DNA of 64,000 nucleotides, from assembly GCF_003260195.1 (NCBI RefSeq), contig NZ_QEIH01000001.1, positions 704,057 to 768,056 of the forward strand. Direction: 5' to 3'. Positions 17,501-25,349 of this stretch are shown here, in pieces (position 1 is the stretch's first letter; the number at the start of each line of letters is the position of its first letter). The notes below the pieces were generated by a model. That model made no database searches, was not told the origin of the DNA, and saw nothing but the letters and a program-made list of their open reading frames with translations. Origin of the DNA: Lutibacter citreus (GTDB lineage: Bacteria; Bacteroidota; Bacteroidia; Flavobacteriales; Flavobacteriaceae). The translations under genes were made by a program, and so were the position numbers.

Positions 17501-17841
17501 GGAATGATTGGATTATGAAACTGCGTAATTTGAATATTTTTAGGATTATCTGGGTATTCATAATGTTTTCTATCCCAGGATATTACTTCATTATCAAATG
17601 AAGATTCTACTGCTTTTCCAAAATAAATAGCTTTTGTAATAGCTTCTTTATTTATTGCCGGTAAAATTCCCATTTGTCCTGTACAAACTGAACAAATGTT
17701 GTGGTTTGGTGTTTCTATTTCTTGATTTGGACAAGAACAAAACAACTTTGTTTTGGTATTTAATCGAACATGTGTTTCCAGTCCAATTACCAATTCTAAA
17801 TCGTTGGCTTTTATAGCCGCATTTAACTGTTCCAATTCCAT
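14509..17841 (-). CDS. gatB-aspS: Fused GatB amidotransferase subunit and aspartyl-tRNA synthetase
   Basis: A 1110-residue bifunctional protein. Residues 1 to about 480 are GatB, with LETHVRLNTKTKLFC and four zinc-type cysteines (CSCP...CSVC) and a YqeY-like tail. A polar linker, about 484-508, is rich in Ser, Asp and Lys. Residues about 512-1110 are a bacterial-type class II AspRS with an anticodon-binding OB fold (GWVSSVRDHGELMFIDLRD), motif 2 (FRDEDSRGDRQPEFTQLD) and motif 3 (GIAWGVDRLMMIL). His in RDHGE, where strictly discriminating AspRS such as that of E. coli has Leu, hints at a non-discriminating enzyme. It overlaps gatA by one base. It would charge Asp and pass the misacylated tRNA to the amidotransferase within one polypeptide. 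Confidence 0.93.
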   Translation of the reverse strand: MELEQLNAAIKANDLELVIGLETHVRLNTKTKLFCSCPNQEIETPNHNICSVCTGQMGILPAINKEAITKAIYFGKAVESSFDNEVISWDRKHYEYPDNPKNIQITQFHNPIIPDGHVSCYRNDGSQFTVNLTQVHIEEDAAKLMHEKKVSLVDFNKAGVPLIEIVTEPCIRNIEDASTYAQYIQRIVQNLGISEANLEKGEFKSDVSVSLRKRRSYDLNPRTEIKNLNSFKFMVDALKEEIEKQLNYYVEHKEFRPDQTTVLWDADLKQTKTMRKKEFEADYRFISEPDLPFVSIKNEIKAISVDTSALPFAVETVLIKGGVLPQDAKFFTADAVRSKVFMDINNELKDPSFVAKTLVNNIKPDDYVAINNIDSLIEIFQLFKAEKITAVLAQNGITSYLKDRTFDYNKYFEDNTISEEKIKEAIQKVISENEAIANDIKAGNQGKAGILVGKIIGIIGKGASGKVIRKGILDELSSVGTKQTKSDSDKDTSTDHTSEKKDHDESLPEIPIIIKDNYRTHKASQLSEKTISEKVTLAGWVSSVRDHGELMFIDLRDSSQEIFQVRLSRESFPNLDELVKLKPETVISVTGIVVQRNEDDYNASLRTGKIELETSELEILNLSKTLPFEIKRATKTSETVRFQYKFLDHRNDDVRRAIVNRHKVIKLMRDILDEEEFLEIETPILTAGTDEGAREFIVPTRKQAGSFYTLPQAPQQFKQMLMVSGYEKYFQIARCFRDEDSRGDRQPEFTQLDIEMAYASMQQIIDLNTKMFNEIVKKIYGKKWILHPFEVITYKEAMDFYGCDRPDLRFGLKMQDITNIVKDTTFQVFSKPIEQGGIVKCIKVTAKEQGSKRMSKGQIENLTAIAQQNGLGGLAYIIVNENDLQSPIIKFLGAEIAAGIINETNAEVGDIVFFSAADYETANKALDAVRQEMGKILNLINPKELRPAWVVDFPMFEKTDEGRWTFTHNPFSMPAIYDLEKHMSGKEDEIGTIIAQQYDLILNGFEIGGGSVRAHKAEILEATYRNMGYNKNEMIKSVGAMYKAFQYGAPPHGGIAWGVDRLMMILEKKASIREVMAFPKTGTSDDLLFGAPSMLSDKKIEEQNVRVLKK

Positions 17842-19238
17842 TATATTGTATCTTTTAAGAAGTTAGCAAACTTCAGTACCAATTCTTCATTATTTTTTGC
17901 TGCAGAAATTTGCAAGCCAGTAACCGTTCCTTGAGGAACCGTAAGTGTAGGTAATTGACCTAAACTAAACCCTACGGTATATGCATCTGATAAATACATT
18001 GCATGTGGATCTTTTAAACTTTCACCAATTTTTGGAGGTGAACTAGGAGTTACGGGAGATAAAATCACATCTACTTCTTGAAAATCTTTTCTAAAATTTT
18101 CAGAAATTTGATCTCTTAAAGCTAATCCTTTTAAGTATATTTCATCAGAAAATCCTTGGGATAATACTTGATTTCCCCCAACAATTCTTCGTTTTGATTC
18201 TTCTGAAAAGTTTTCAGAACGTGTAACGGCATAGGTTTCAATTAAGTTTTCAGCTTCAATTCTATTACCATAATTAGTTCCATCTAATCGAGATAAGTTA
18301 GAAGCTGTTTCAGCCATTGCCAAAGTATAATATGTTGAAACTAAAATATCAGATTTAAAAAAATCTAATTCTTTTATTTTAATTCCGGTTGCTTTAATTT
18401 TTTCAATACTAGCTAAAAAATCAGCTTTTACATCAGGATCAATAGCTTTACTTTCAATAAAGTTTTTAAAATAACCAACGGTTTTAATTGTGTTTGTTGA
18501 AATTTCTTTTTCAGAAATACTTTTTGAATTATAAGAAGTTTGATCTTTAGAATCTTTTCCACTCATTACATTCAAAATAATACGAATATCTTCAACCGTT
18601 TTTGCTAATGGACCAACACAATCAGTTGATGAAGCATATGCCATTAATCCGAAACGAGAAATTTTTCCGTAAGTTGGTTTTAAACCATAAATGTTATTGT
18701 ATCCTGCTGGTTGACGAATGGATCCTCCAGTATCTCCACCAATTGAAAATACAGTATAATCTTTGGCTACATTTACAGCAGATCCACCACTTGAACCTCC
18801 TGCAACCAATTCTGGATTGATTGCATTTTTTACAGCTCCAAAAATAGTATTTTCACTAGATGATCCGTGACCAAAACTGTCACAATTTTCTTTTACTAAA
18901 GGAATTGCCCCAGCATCTAATAATTTTTGAATAGCTGTTGCTGTATAAGGTGATTTGTAATTTTTTAACAAATTTGAACTAGCAGTTGTATATGTTCCTT
19001 GAACCATATATACATCTTTAATTCCAAAAGGAATTCCTTCTAACAGACCAATTTTTTCGCCTTTTTGAATTTTAGCATCTACTTTAGCTGCTAATTCTAG
19101 AGCTGTAATTTCAAGCAAGGAATTTACAGTGTTATAAGTGTTTTCTTTAAGTAAATCTAATCTTTCTTGTACCAAAGCTGTACAAGTTATTTCTTTAGAC
19201 ACCAGTTGTTGGTGTATGTGTTTTATTTGAGAATCCAT
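17841..19238 (-). CDS. gatA: Glutamyl/aspartyl-tRNA amidotransferase subunit A
   Basis: Glutaminase subunit that releases ammonia from glutamine for GatB. Amidase-signature catalytic residues are visible: Lys in PFGIKDVYM, the Gly/Ser-rich motif AGGSSGGSAVNVA, and the nucleophile Ser in GGDTGGSIRQPAGYN. At 465 residues it is of normal length. It starts one base after gatC stops and overlaps gatB-aspS by one base, so the CAB subunits are made as one translational unit. Confidence 0.95.
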   Translation of the reverse strand: MDSQIKHIHQQLVSKEITCTALVQERLDLLKENTYNTVNSLLEITALELAAKVDAKIQKGEKIGLLEGIPFGIKDVYMVQGTYTTASSNLLKNYKSPYTATAIQKLLDAGAIPLVKENCDSFGHGSSSENTIFGAVKNAINPELVAGGSSGGSAVNVAKDYTVFSIGGDTGGSIRQPAGYNNIYGLKPTYGKISRFGLMAYASSTDCVGPLAKTVEDIRIILNVMSGKDSKDQTSYNSKSISEKEISTNTIKTVGYFKNFIESKAIDPDVKADFLASIEKIKATGIKIKELDFFKSDILVSTYYTLAMAETASNLSRLDGTNYGNRIEAENLIETYAVTRSENFSEESKRRIVGGNQVLSQGFSDEIYLKGLALRDQISENFRKDFQEVDVILSPVTPSSPPKIGESLKDPHAMYLSDAYTVGFSLGQLPTLTVPQGTVTGLQISAAKNNEELVLKFANFLKDTI

Positions 19239-19239
19239 T

Positions 19240-19509
19240 TTAACCTTCTATAACTTTCGCAACTACTAAATATCCATTTTTCTTGTTCGGGAAGTTTTCT
19301 ATAATTAGTTGTTTTTCTATAGCCGAACTCTCTATTACAACATCTTCTCTTAAATTATTTATAGACACGCAATTATTATTAACATTATTTAAAGAATTAT
19401 TATTTGTTAAATTTGCATTTTTTATTACATCAAATAATTTGTTCACAGACTCAGATGGCTGTGCTCCTTTAATACTCGACAAAATGTCGACTGTCATAAT
19501 TTTGCTCAT
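19240..19509 (-). CDS. gatC: Glutamyl/aspartyl-tRNA amidotransferase subunit C
   Basis: 89 residues. The C-terminal half, NNLREDVVIESS...ENFPNKKNGYLVVAKVIEG, matches the GatC pattern LREDVV...AP...GFFVVPKV. The N-terminal half is unusually Asn-rich (NANLTNNNSLNNVNNN) and diverged from the classical GatC N-terminus, though its length is normal. It is the first gene of the gat operon. GatC stabilises the GatA-GatB complex. Confidence 0.82.
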   Translation of the reverse strand: MSKIMTVDILSSIKGAQPSESVNKLFDVIKNANLTNNNSLNNVNNNCVSINNLREDVVIESSAIEKQLIIENFPNKKNGYLVVAKVIEG

Positions 19510-19763
19510 GTCTTTTTATTTTAATTTATAAGTCATTCATTCAAGTTTGCAAAATTACGAAAGTTTTATGAGGGTAACACGATTTTTTTTAAAGAACAAG
19601 AGCGTAAAATAACAGATTTCTATACTATTGGTACTATAATTTAGGATATGTTAAATGTATCTTCATATCATTGGTGTATATATAAATTAAGGATTGATAT
19701 GCGCTTGGAAATTCAATTTTTTCTAATTTGTTAATTAACGTACTTTTGTCAAAAATTTGTTAA

Positions 19764-21887
19764 ATGCTATCATTAGAAATAAAAGAAAAATTAATACCCA
19801 CATTAAAAACCTATTTTGGATATGATAGTTTTCGTGATCAACAAGAAAAAATTGTTGAATCGGTACTTTTAAAAAAGGATAATTTAGTAATAATGCCAAC
19901 AGGAGGAGGGAAGTCTATTTGTTTTCAATTACCCGCATTGTTATTAGATGGTTTAACCTTGGTTATTTCGCCATTAATTGCTTTAATGAAAGATCAGGTT
20001 GACGGTTTAAAAGCTAACGGTATTGCAGCTGATTTTTACAATAGTAGTCAGGAAAGTTTTGAACAAGAAGAAATTTTTGAGAAAATTTATAACAAACAAT
20101 TAAAACTGCTATATGTTGCACCAGAGAGTTTGCAATTGCTAGAAAATATATTAAATGAAAAGTTTATTAGTTTAGTTGCTATTGATGAAGCGCATTGTAT
20201 TTCATCTTGGGGACACGATTTTAGACCTTCATATCAACAACTAGGTTTTTTAAAACAATCTTTACCAAATACACCAATTATTGCATTAACTGCAACTGCA
20301 GATAAAGCAACTAGAGCAGATATTGTAGAGCAATTAAAAATACCAGCGGCAACACAATTTATTTCTTCTTTTGATAGAAAAAACATTGAGCTAGAAGTTA
20401 GAACGGCAAATGATAGAATTTCACAAATAATTAAGTTTATTAGAAAACAGCCTAATGAATCTGGAATTATTTATTGTTTAAGTAGAAAGGGAACTGAGCA
20501 AACTGCTAATAAATTAAAGCAAAATGGAATTAATGCAGCGGCGTATCACGCAGGTTTAAATTTTGCTGAACGTTCACAAACACAAGAGGATTTTATATAT
20601 GATAAAACAAAAGTTGTTTGTGCTACTGTAGCTTTTGGAATGGGAATTGATAAATCTAATGTTAGGTGGGTAATTCATTATAATATGCCTAAAAATATTG
20701 AAGGCTATTATCAAGAAATAGGCAGATGTGGTAGAGATGGTTTAAAGGCAAATGCTTTGTTGTTTCATAGTTATGCAGATGTAATTCAGTTGAAGAAGTT
20801 TATAAGTGGAGCTTCAAATGAAGAAGTTCAATCAGCAAAATTAGACAGAATGAAACAGTTTTCTGAAGCTACTACTTGCCGAAGAAAAATATTGTTAAGT
20901 TATTTTGGGGAATTACTGGCAGAAGATTGTGGAAATTGTGATGTTTGTAAAAACCCACCACAGTTTTTTAATGGAACAATAATAGCTCAAAAAGCACTTT
21001 CTGTTATTACTCGTTTAAAGGAGTCTGAAGCCATGGGTACTGTTATAGATGTACTTCGTGGAGCTCACAATGCAACAATTTTAGAAAAAGGTTATGATAA
21101 ATTAAAATCTCACGGAGTAGGAAGTGATATTTCTTGGAGAGATTGGCAACAATATTTAATTCAACTTACAAATCAAGGGTTTTGTGAAATAGCTTTTCAT
21201 AAAAATAACGCATTACAATTAACAAGTTTTTCGAAAAAAGTATTGTTTGAAAAAGAAACTGTTAATTTAACACAGCCTATTGATGTTACTGAGCAGCCAG
21301 CTGTTCAAAAAACAGCTAAAACAGTTAAAAGTAAAAAAGCGGTGAAAGATTCATTGTTTGAAAGACTTAGAAAATTACGTCAGGAAATTGCCATTGCTGA
21401 AAATATTCCTGCATATTTAGTTTTTAGCGACGCTGCTTTAAAAGAAATGGAAAGAGCCAGACCAATGAGTGAATCTGATTTTTTAGAAATAAGTGGTGTA
21501 GGACAGCGAAAGTTAGAAGTTTATGGAGAAGATTTTATAGCCGAAATTGTGAAGTTTTCTAATGAGAAAATAAAAACGAGAAAAAAGAAAGATACGCATA
21601 AAGTAACTTATGACCTATATAAGGAGGGTTTAAATATTGATGAAATTGCCGAAAAAAGAAATTTAAAATCTACAACCATTTTTTCTCATTTAGCATTATT
21701 ATATACAGAAGGAAAAGATATTGAAATTTATGATTTTGTAACTAAAGAAGAAGTTGAAAAAATAAGAAAAGCAAAAGAAGAATTGAAAAGTCCACCTGCC
21801 TTAAAACCTTATTACGAGCATTTGAATTCAGAAATAGAGTATTTTAAAATTAGATTGGGCTTAACTATTATTGATAAGGAGAATTAA
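19764..21887 (+). CDS. recQ: RecQ ATP-dependent DNA helicase
   Basis: 3'-5' DNA helicase for recombination and replication restart. Motif I MPTGGGKSICFQLPALL, motif II DEAHCISSWGHDFRP, motif VI QEIGRCGRDG, RecQ zinc-binding cysteines (CRRKIL...EDCGNCDVC), a winged-helix RQC domain, an HRDC domain (about 525-600, DFLEISGVGQRKLEVYG) and an additional C-terminal helix-turn-helix (YKEGLNIDEIAEKRNLKSTT). At 707 residues it is longer than E. coli RecQ because of that last domain, which is common in Bacteroidota. Monocistronic; divergent from gatC. Confidence 0.95.
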   Translation: MLSLEIKEKLIPTLKTYFGYDSFRDQQEKIVESVLLKKDNLVIMPTGGGKSICFQLPALLLDGLTLVISPLIALMKDQVDGLKANGIAADFYNSSQESFEQEEIFEKIYNKQLKLLYVAPESLQLLENILNEKFISLVAIDEAHCISSWGHDFRPSYQQLGFLKQSLPNTPIIALTATADKATRADIVEQLKIPAATQFISSFDRKNIELEVRTANDRISQIIKFIRKQPNESGIIYCLSRKGTEQTANKLKQNGINAAAYHAGLNFAERSQTQEDFIYDKTKVVCATVAFGMGIDKSNVRWVIHYNMPKNIEGYYQEIGRCGRDGLKANALLFHSYADVIQLKKFISGASNEEVQSAKLDRMKQFSEATTCRRKILLSYFGELLAEDCGNCDVCKNPPQFFNGTIIAQKALSVITRLKESEAMGTVIDVLRGAHNATILEKGYDKLKSHGVGSDISWRDWQQYLIQLTNQGFCEIAFHKNNALQLTSFSKKVLFEKETVNLTQPIDVTEQPAVQKTAKTVKSKKAVKDSLFERLRKLRQEIAIAENIPAYLVFSDAALKEMERARPMSESDFLEISGVGQRKLEVYGEDFIAEIVKFSNEKIKTRKKKDTHKVTYDLYKEGLNIDEIAEKRNLKSTTIFSHLALLYTEGKDIEIYDFVTKEEVEKIRKAKEELKSPPALKPYYEHLNSEIEYFKIRLGLTIIDKEN

Positions 21888-22010
21888 TAGTCCTTTTTTT
21901 AGATTAATGTTAAAATTGTTGTAAATCTAGTCTCAATTGCTATTTTGTTGTAGCATTAAAAAAAATAATTGTTATTTTTGCAATTCAGCTAAAATTATCA
22001 ATAAGTAAGT

Positions 22011-22631
22011 ATGAAAGATCGAGTGAGGACCCAAAGAAAATCAAAAATAGCATTGTTACATCAATACTATTCATATACTGGGTTTTATTCTTTTTTAGGA
22101 AGTAGTTTAAAAAAAGCATTATTACCAGCAACAATTATAGTAATTAGTTTGGTGCTTTTTAATAAATATGTTTATAGTATAAATGAAGGGTTACAACAAA
22201 TAACTACGGTATTTACAGACCTTCAAATTTTAATAGTATTTTTTGCGTCAGAATCTTTATTAGGTTTAATTCCGCCAGAAATTTTTATTGCTTGGACTAA
22301 AAAAACTTCAAATCCGATTGTTAATTTAAGCATTCTGGCTTCACTTTCATATATTGGTGGTGTTGTATCTTATTTTATTGGTAAAAGTATCTTAACTATT
22401 GAAGTTGTTAAAAATTATTTTGAAACAAAATTGTCTAAACACTTAAAAAACACAAGTAAATGGGGTGGTTTTTTAATTGCTGTTGGCGCATTATTACCAA
22501 TTCCATTTTCTATAACTTGTATGGCAGGTGGTATGATTAAATATCCTTTAAAAGGTGTGTTATTATTTGGATTATTGCGTTTCGCTAGGTTTGCTATTTA
22601 CGGTGTTGCTATATTTCATTTAGTGAGTTAA
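22011..22631 (+). CDS. VTT (DedA/SNARE-associated)-domain membrane protein, YqaA-like
   Basis: 206 residues with a basic N-terminus (MKDRVRTQRKSK) and five to six hydrophobic helices. The pattern ASESLLGLIPPEIFIAW, ...SLSYIGGVVSYFIGK and the Pro/Gly-rich GALLPIPFSITCMAGGM is typical of the VTT family. These proteins are linked to lipid scrambling or envelope homeostasis; the specific role here is unknown. No close operon partner. Confidence 0.75.
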   Translation: MKDRVRTQRKSKIALLHQYYSYTGFYSFLGSSLKKALLPATIIVISLVLFNKYVYSINEGLQQITTVFTDLQILIVFFASESLLGLIPPEIFIAWTKKTSNPIVNLSILASLSYIGGVVSYFIGKSILTIEVVKNYFETKLSKHLKNTSKWGGFLIAVGALLPIPFSITCMAGGMIKYPLKGVLLFGLLRFARFAIYGVAIFHLVS

Positions 22632-22891
22632 CCAAAGATTTCTTTCTTTAACGATCGGTTTAAATAGTCTTTAATAATATTATATTTTCATTTCCTGTAA
22701 TTCTATAATTTCAAGCAAGTTATTAATTTGTTAGTTGTTTATATTTTTTTTAGAAAGTTTAGTGTTTAAATTTTATAGCATCAATTTTTATAATTGTAAG
22801 TGTTGTTGGTTAACAAATATTAAAATTTAAATTAAATTATAGTATTTGCTTTAAATTTTAGAAGTAAATTTGAGTTAGATTAATTTATAAA

Positions 22892-23290
22892 ATGCCAGAA
22901 TCACCAGAAAATAGATTAAAACAATCAAGGATTTATCAAAAATCTATTGATATTTTTCGTTTGACAAGACGTATTGCTGCGTATGTTACAAATGAAAAAG
23001 ATATTAATTCTATGCATATTTCTAAATTAAAATCGGATAGGTATGCAGATAATTTAGTAATGGATTCTTTAGGTTTAGTGCCAAAAGTTGCTGAAGCTGA
23101 AATTCAACAAAACCCAGTATTAAAATTAAAGTATGCAATGTCATTGCAATATATAATTGATAGGTTGTATATAAATTGTGTGAAATTAGAAGATTCTAAA
23201 ATTCAAGGAAAAGATTTTGTTCGTTTACTCAGAAAAGAATTAAAAAGTCTTAGAAAAATGCATAGACTTTACTTGAATTCTATGTTGTAA
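22892..23290 (+). CDS. Small all-helical protein, four-helix-bundle-like
   Basis: 132 residues, strongly basic and predicted fully helical, without signal or membrane segments. Segments IYQKSIDIFRLTRRIAAYV and KYAMSLQYIIDRLYIN resemble the start and third helix of the four-helix-bundle (S23-type) family, but the family core motif around the conserved Arg-Arg is not evident, so assignment is weak. A promoter with -7 box TAAATTTG (22865-22872) precedes it. The histidine kinase starts 70 bases downstream. Confidence 0.6.
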   Translation: MPESPENRLKQSRIYQKSIDIFRLTRRIAAYVTNEKDINSMHISKLKSDRYADNLVMDSLGLVPKVAEAEIQQNPVLKLKYAMSLQYIIDRLYINCVKLEDSKIQGKDFVRLLRKELKSLRKMHRLYLNSML

Positions 23291-23360
23291 GCTTTTTATA
23301 AATCGCTCATTTATTGGATGGTTTAATAATATAATTATATTTGTCAAAAATATTTTTATA

Positions 23361-24599
23361 ATGGTAGTTAAAAAATCTACATCTTATGATCTTGAAAATA
23401 GGATATTAGAATTAGAGTCTGAAATTAGTGAACTCAAAAATAATGAATCCAAAAGTCAAATTATTAAGGCAGATTATACTCATTTATTGGATATAAATAA
23501 AAACGATTTTTATAAAAATATTTTAGAGGCTACACCATATATTTATGTAGTAAAAGATATTAACTCGGTATATATTGAGGCAAACAAATCTTTTTGTGAC
23601 TTTTTAGGGAAAAAAAAAGAAGAAATTATAGGTAAAACAGATTATGATTTTTTTCCTAAAAAAGAAGCTGAGGAATATATTAAAGGAGATAAAGAAGTAT
23701 TGGCTGGAAGGATTCATGGAAAAGAAGAATGGGAAGTTTTAGGTGGTGAAGGTTTAAAATGGTTAAAAGTTGCTAAGACTGTAATTTATAATGAAGATGA
23801 TAAGGATAGTCCAATTGGAGTGCTTTGTTCAGTAACAGATATATCATTTCAAAAAAGAACGGAAACTTCTTTAATTAAAAGTAAAAGAAAGCTCAAAGAG
23901 TTAAATGCTATGAAAAATAGCTTTTTTTCGATTATTGGTCATGATTTAAAAACACCATTAAGCAATATAATTGGTTTTAGTAAATTGTCAATTGAAAATA
24001 TTGAAAATTCTAATTTAGAAAAAGTTAAGGAATTTCTTAAAATAATCCACTCTTCTGCAAATAAATCGTTTTTACTACTTAGTGATCTTCTTGAGTGGTC
24101 TAGATCTCATTCAGATAAAATTCAAATTAATGAAGAATCTATTAACTTAAATAGTGTTATAGCTAATGCAATGGATATAACTTTTAAAAGTACAATAGAT
24201 AAAAAGATAAAATTCAACATAATTTGCAATGAAGAATTGACTATTAAATCAGATAAATATATTCTTTCTACAGTAATAAGAAATTTACTTTCTAATGCCT
24301 TAAAATTCTCATATATAGGAGGGGAAATAAAAATAGTTTGTTTAGAAGTAATAGAAAACAAAGTTAATAAAGGAGTTAAAATAATAGTTGAAGATGCTGG
24401 AGTTGGAATTAGTAAAGATAGTTTAAGCACATTATTTAAAATAGATAAAACAATTTCTACAAAAGGTACAAATGGAGAAGTAGGTACAGGGTTAGGACTT
24501 ATTTTATGTAAAGAATTTGTTGAAAAGATAGGAGGTAATATTAAAGTTGAAAGTGAACTAGGGAAGGGAAGTAAATTTATAGTAACCTTAAATAAATAA
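23361..24599 (+). CDS. PAS-domain sensor histidine kinase, soluble
   Basis: 412 residues without membrane helices. An N-terminal coiled coil (9-35), a PAS domain (about 55-165, with YIYVVKDINSVYIEANKSF and VLCSVTDISFQKRTE), then HisKA with the H-box FFSIIGHDLKTPLSN and HATPase_c with the N-box NLLSNALKFS, G1 VEDAGVGIS and G2 GTGLGLILCKEF. No response regulator is adjacent, so it is an orphan kinase with unknown signal. Confidence 0.9.
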   Translation: MVVKKSTSYDLENRILELESEISELKNNESKSQIIKADYTHLLDINKNDFYKNILEATPYIYVVKDINSVYIEANKSFCDFLGKKKEEIIGKTDYDFFPKKEAEEYIKGDKEVLAGRIHGKEEWEVLGGEGLKWLKVAKTVIYNEDDKDSPIGVLCSVTDISFQKRTETSLIKSKRKLKELNAMKNSFFSIIGHDLKTPLSNIIGFSKLSIENIENSNLEKVKEFLKIIHSSANKSFLLLSDLLEWSRSHSDKIQINEESINLNSVIANAMDITFKSTIDKKIKFNIICNEELTIKSDKYILSTVIRNLLSNALKFSYIGGEIKIVCLEVIENKVNKGVKIIVEDAGVGISKDSLSTLFKIDKTISTKGTNGEVGTGLGLILCKEFVEKIGGNIKVESELGKGSKFIVTLNK

Positions 24600-24629
24600 T
24601 TTCATGAACCTTTTTATAAAACAATGAGT

Positions 24630-25172
24630 TTATAAATTACAAACGGTACAATCTTTTTTAGCCCTTAATTCACCTTGTAAAACACCTTTTTCATTAATTA
24701 CATAACCACAGCAATCCATAAAACCTTTCGCAATTAGTTTACGAGCGCGTTGTATTTGAGATTTTACGGTTGGTAAGGGTAAGTTTAACGAGTCGGCAAC
24801 TTCCTGTTGTTTAAGCCCTTTTATATCCGATAAAAATAAAGGGTCTCTATATTTTTTTGGTAGGTTTTTTAAAATACCTCTTAAACAATCTTTTTCGGAG
24901 TGATCTTGTTCTTCTAATTCATAATTTATTTCCAATTCAGGTAAATCAAAAACAAGATTTTTAGATTTAAAATAATCCATAATAGAATTTCTAGCTATTG
25001 AGAAAACCCAAGGTTTAAGCTTATCTAAATCTTTTAATCTATGAATATTTGTGTGAATTTTAATAAAAGTATCCTGCAAAATATCATCAGCAATAGTAGT
25101 ATCTTTTACTTTGCTGATGATAAATTGTTTTAAATCTGTTGAATATTTATTCCAAACTTGATTTGTTGTCAT
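24630..25172 (-). CDS. sigZ: SigZ-like RNA polymerase sigma factor with Cys-containing tail
   Basis: 180-residue group 4 (ECF-like) sigma factor. Region 2 spans about 1-75 (DDILQDTFIKIHTN, KPWVFSIARNSIMDYF) and region 4 about 95-150 (LPKKYRDPLFLSDIKGLKQQ, VADSLNLPLPTVKSQIQRAR). The tail after region 4 holds CC at about 153-154 and C-x2-C near the end (CTVCNL), a plausible metal or redox site. No anti-sigma gene is adjacent. Instead the gene begins three bases after a tiny Cys-rich peptide gene, indicating coexpression. Confidence 0.82.
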   Translation of the reverse strand: MTTNQVWNKYSTDLKQFIISKVKDTTIADDILQDTFIKIHTNIHRLKDLDKLKPWVFSIARNSIMDYFKSKNLVFDLPELEINYELEEQDHSEKDCLRGILKNLPKKYRDPLFLSDIKGLKQQEVADSLNLPLPTVKSQIQRARKLIAKGFMDCCGYVINEKGVLQGELRAKKDCTVCNL

Positions 25173-25175
25173 ATT

Positions 25176-25280
25176 TTAACAGTTACAATTTGTACAGTTA
25201 CAATTATCGCAAGTACAGTTTTCACAGTTTCCAGTTTTGCAACCATCACAGTTACAAGTGCATTCATTTTTATCTTTCAT
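25176..25280 (-). CDS. 34-residue Cys-rich peptide, metallothionein-like
   Basis: Read on the minus strand from ATG 25280 to TAA 25176. It encodes 34 residues, 11 of them Cys, mostly spaced as C-x-C and C-x2-C (start MKDKNECTCNCDGCK, end CNCTNCNC), with no hydrophobic segment. It is too short for normal ORF thresholds. It lies 69 bases after the acyl-CoA mutase stop and its stop is three bases before the sigZ start. Such composition fits a metal-chelating peptide; metal and function are unknown. Confidence 0.75.
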   Translation of the reverse strand: MKDKNECTCNCDGCKTGNCENCTCDNCNCTNCNC

Positions 25281-25349
25281 AATATTAAATTTTAAATTCA
25301 CTTAGTAGACTGTGAAAAGACTAAAAAGATGCATTTAAAATAAAATATT

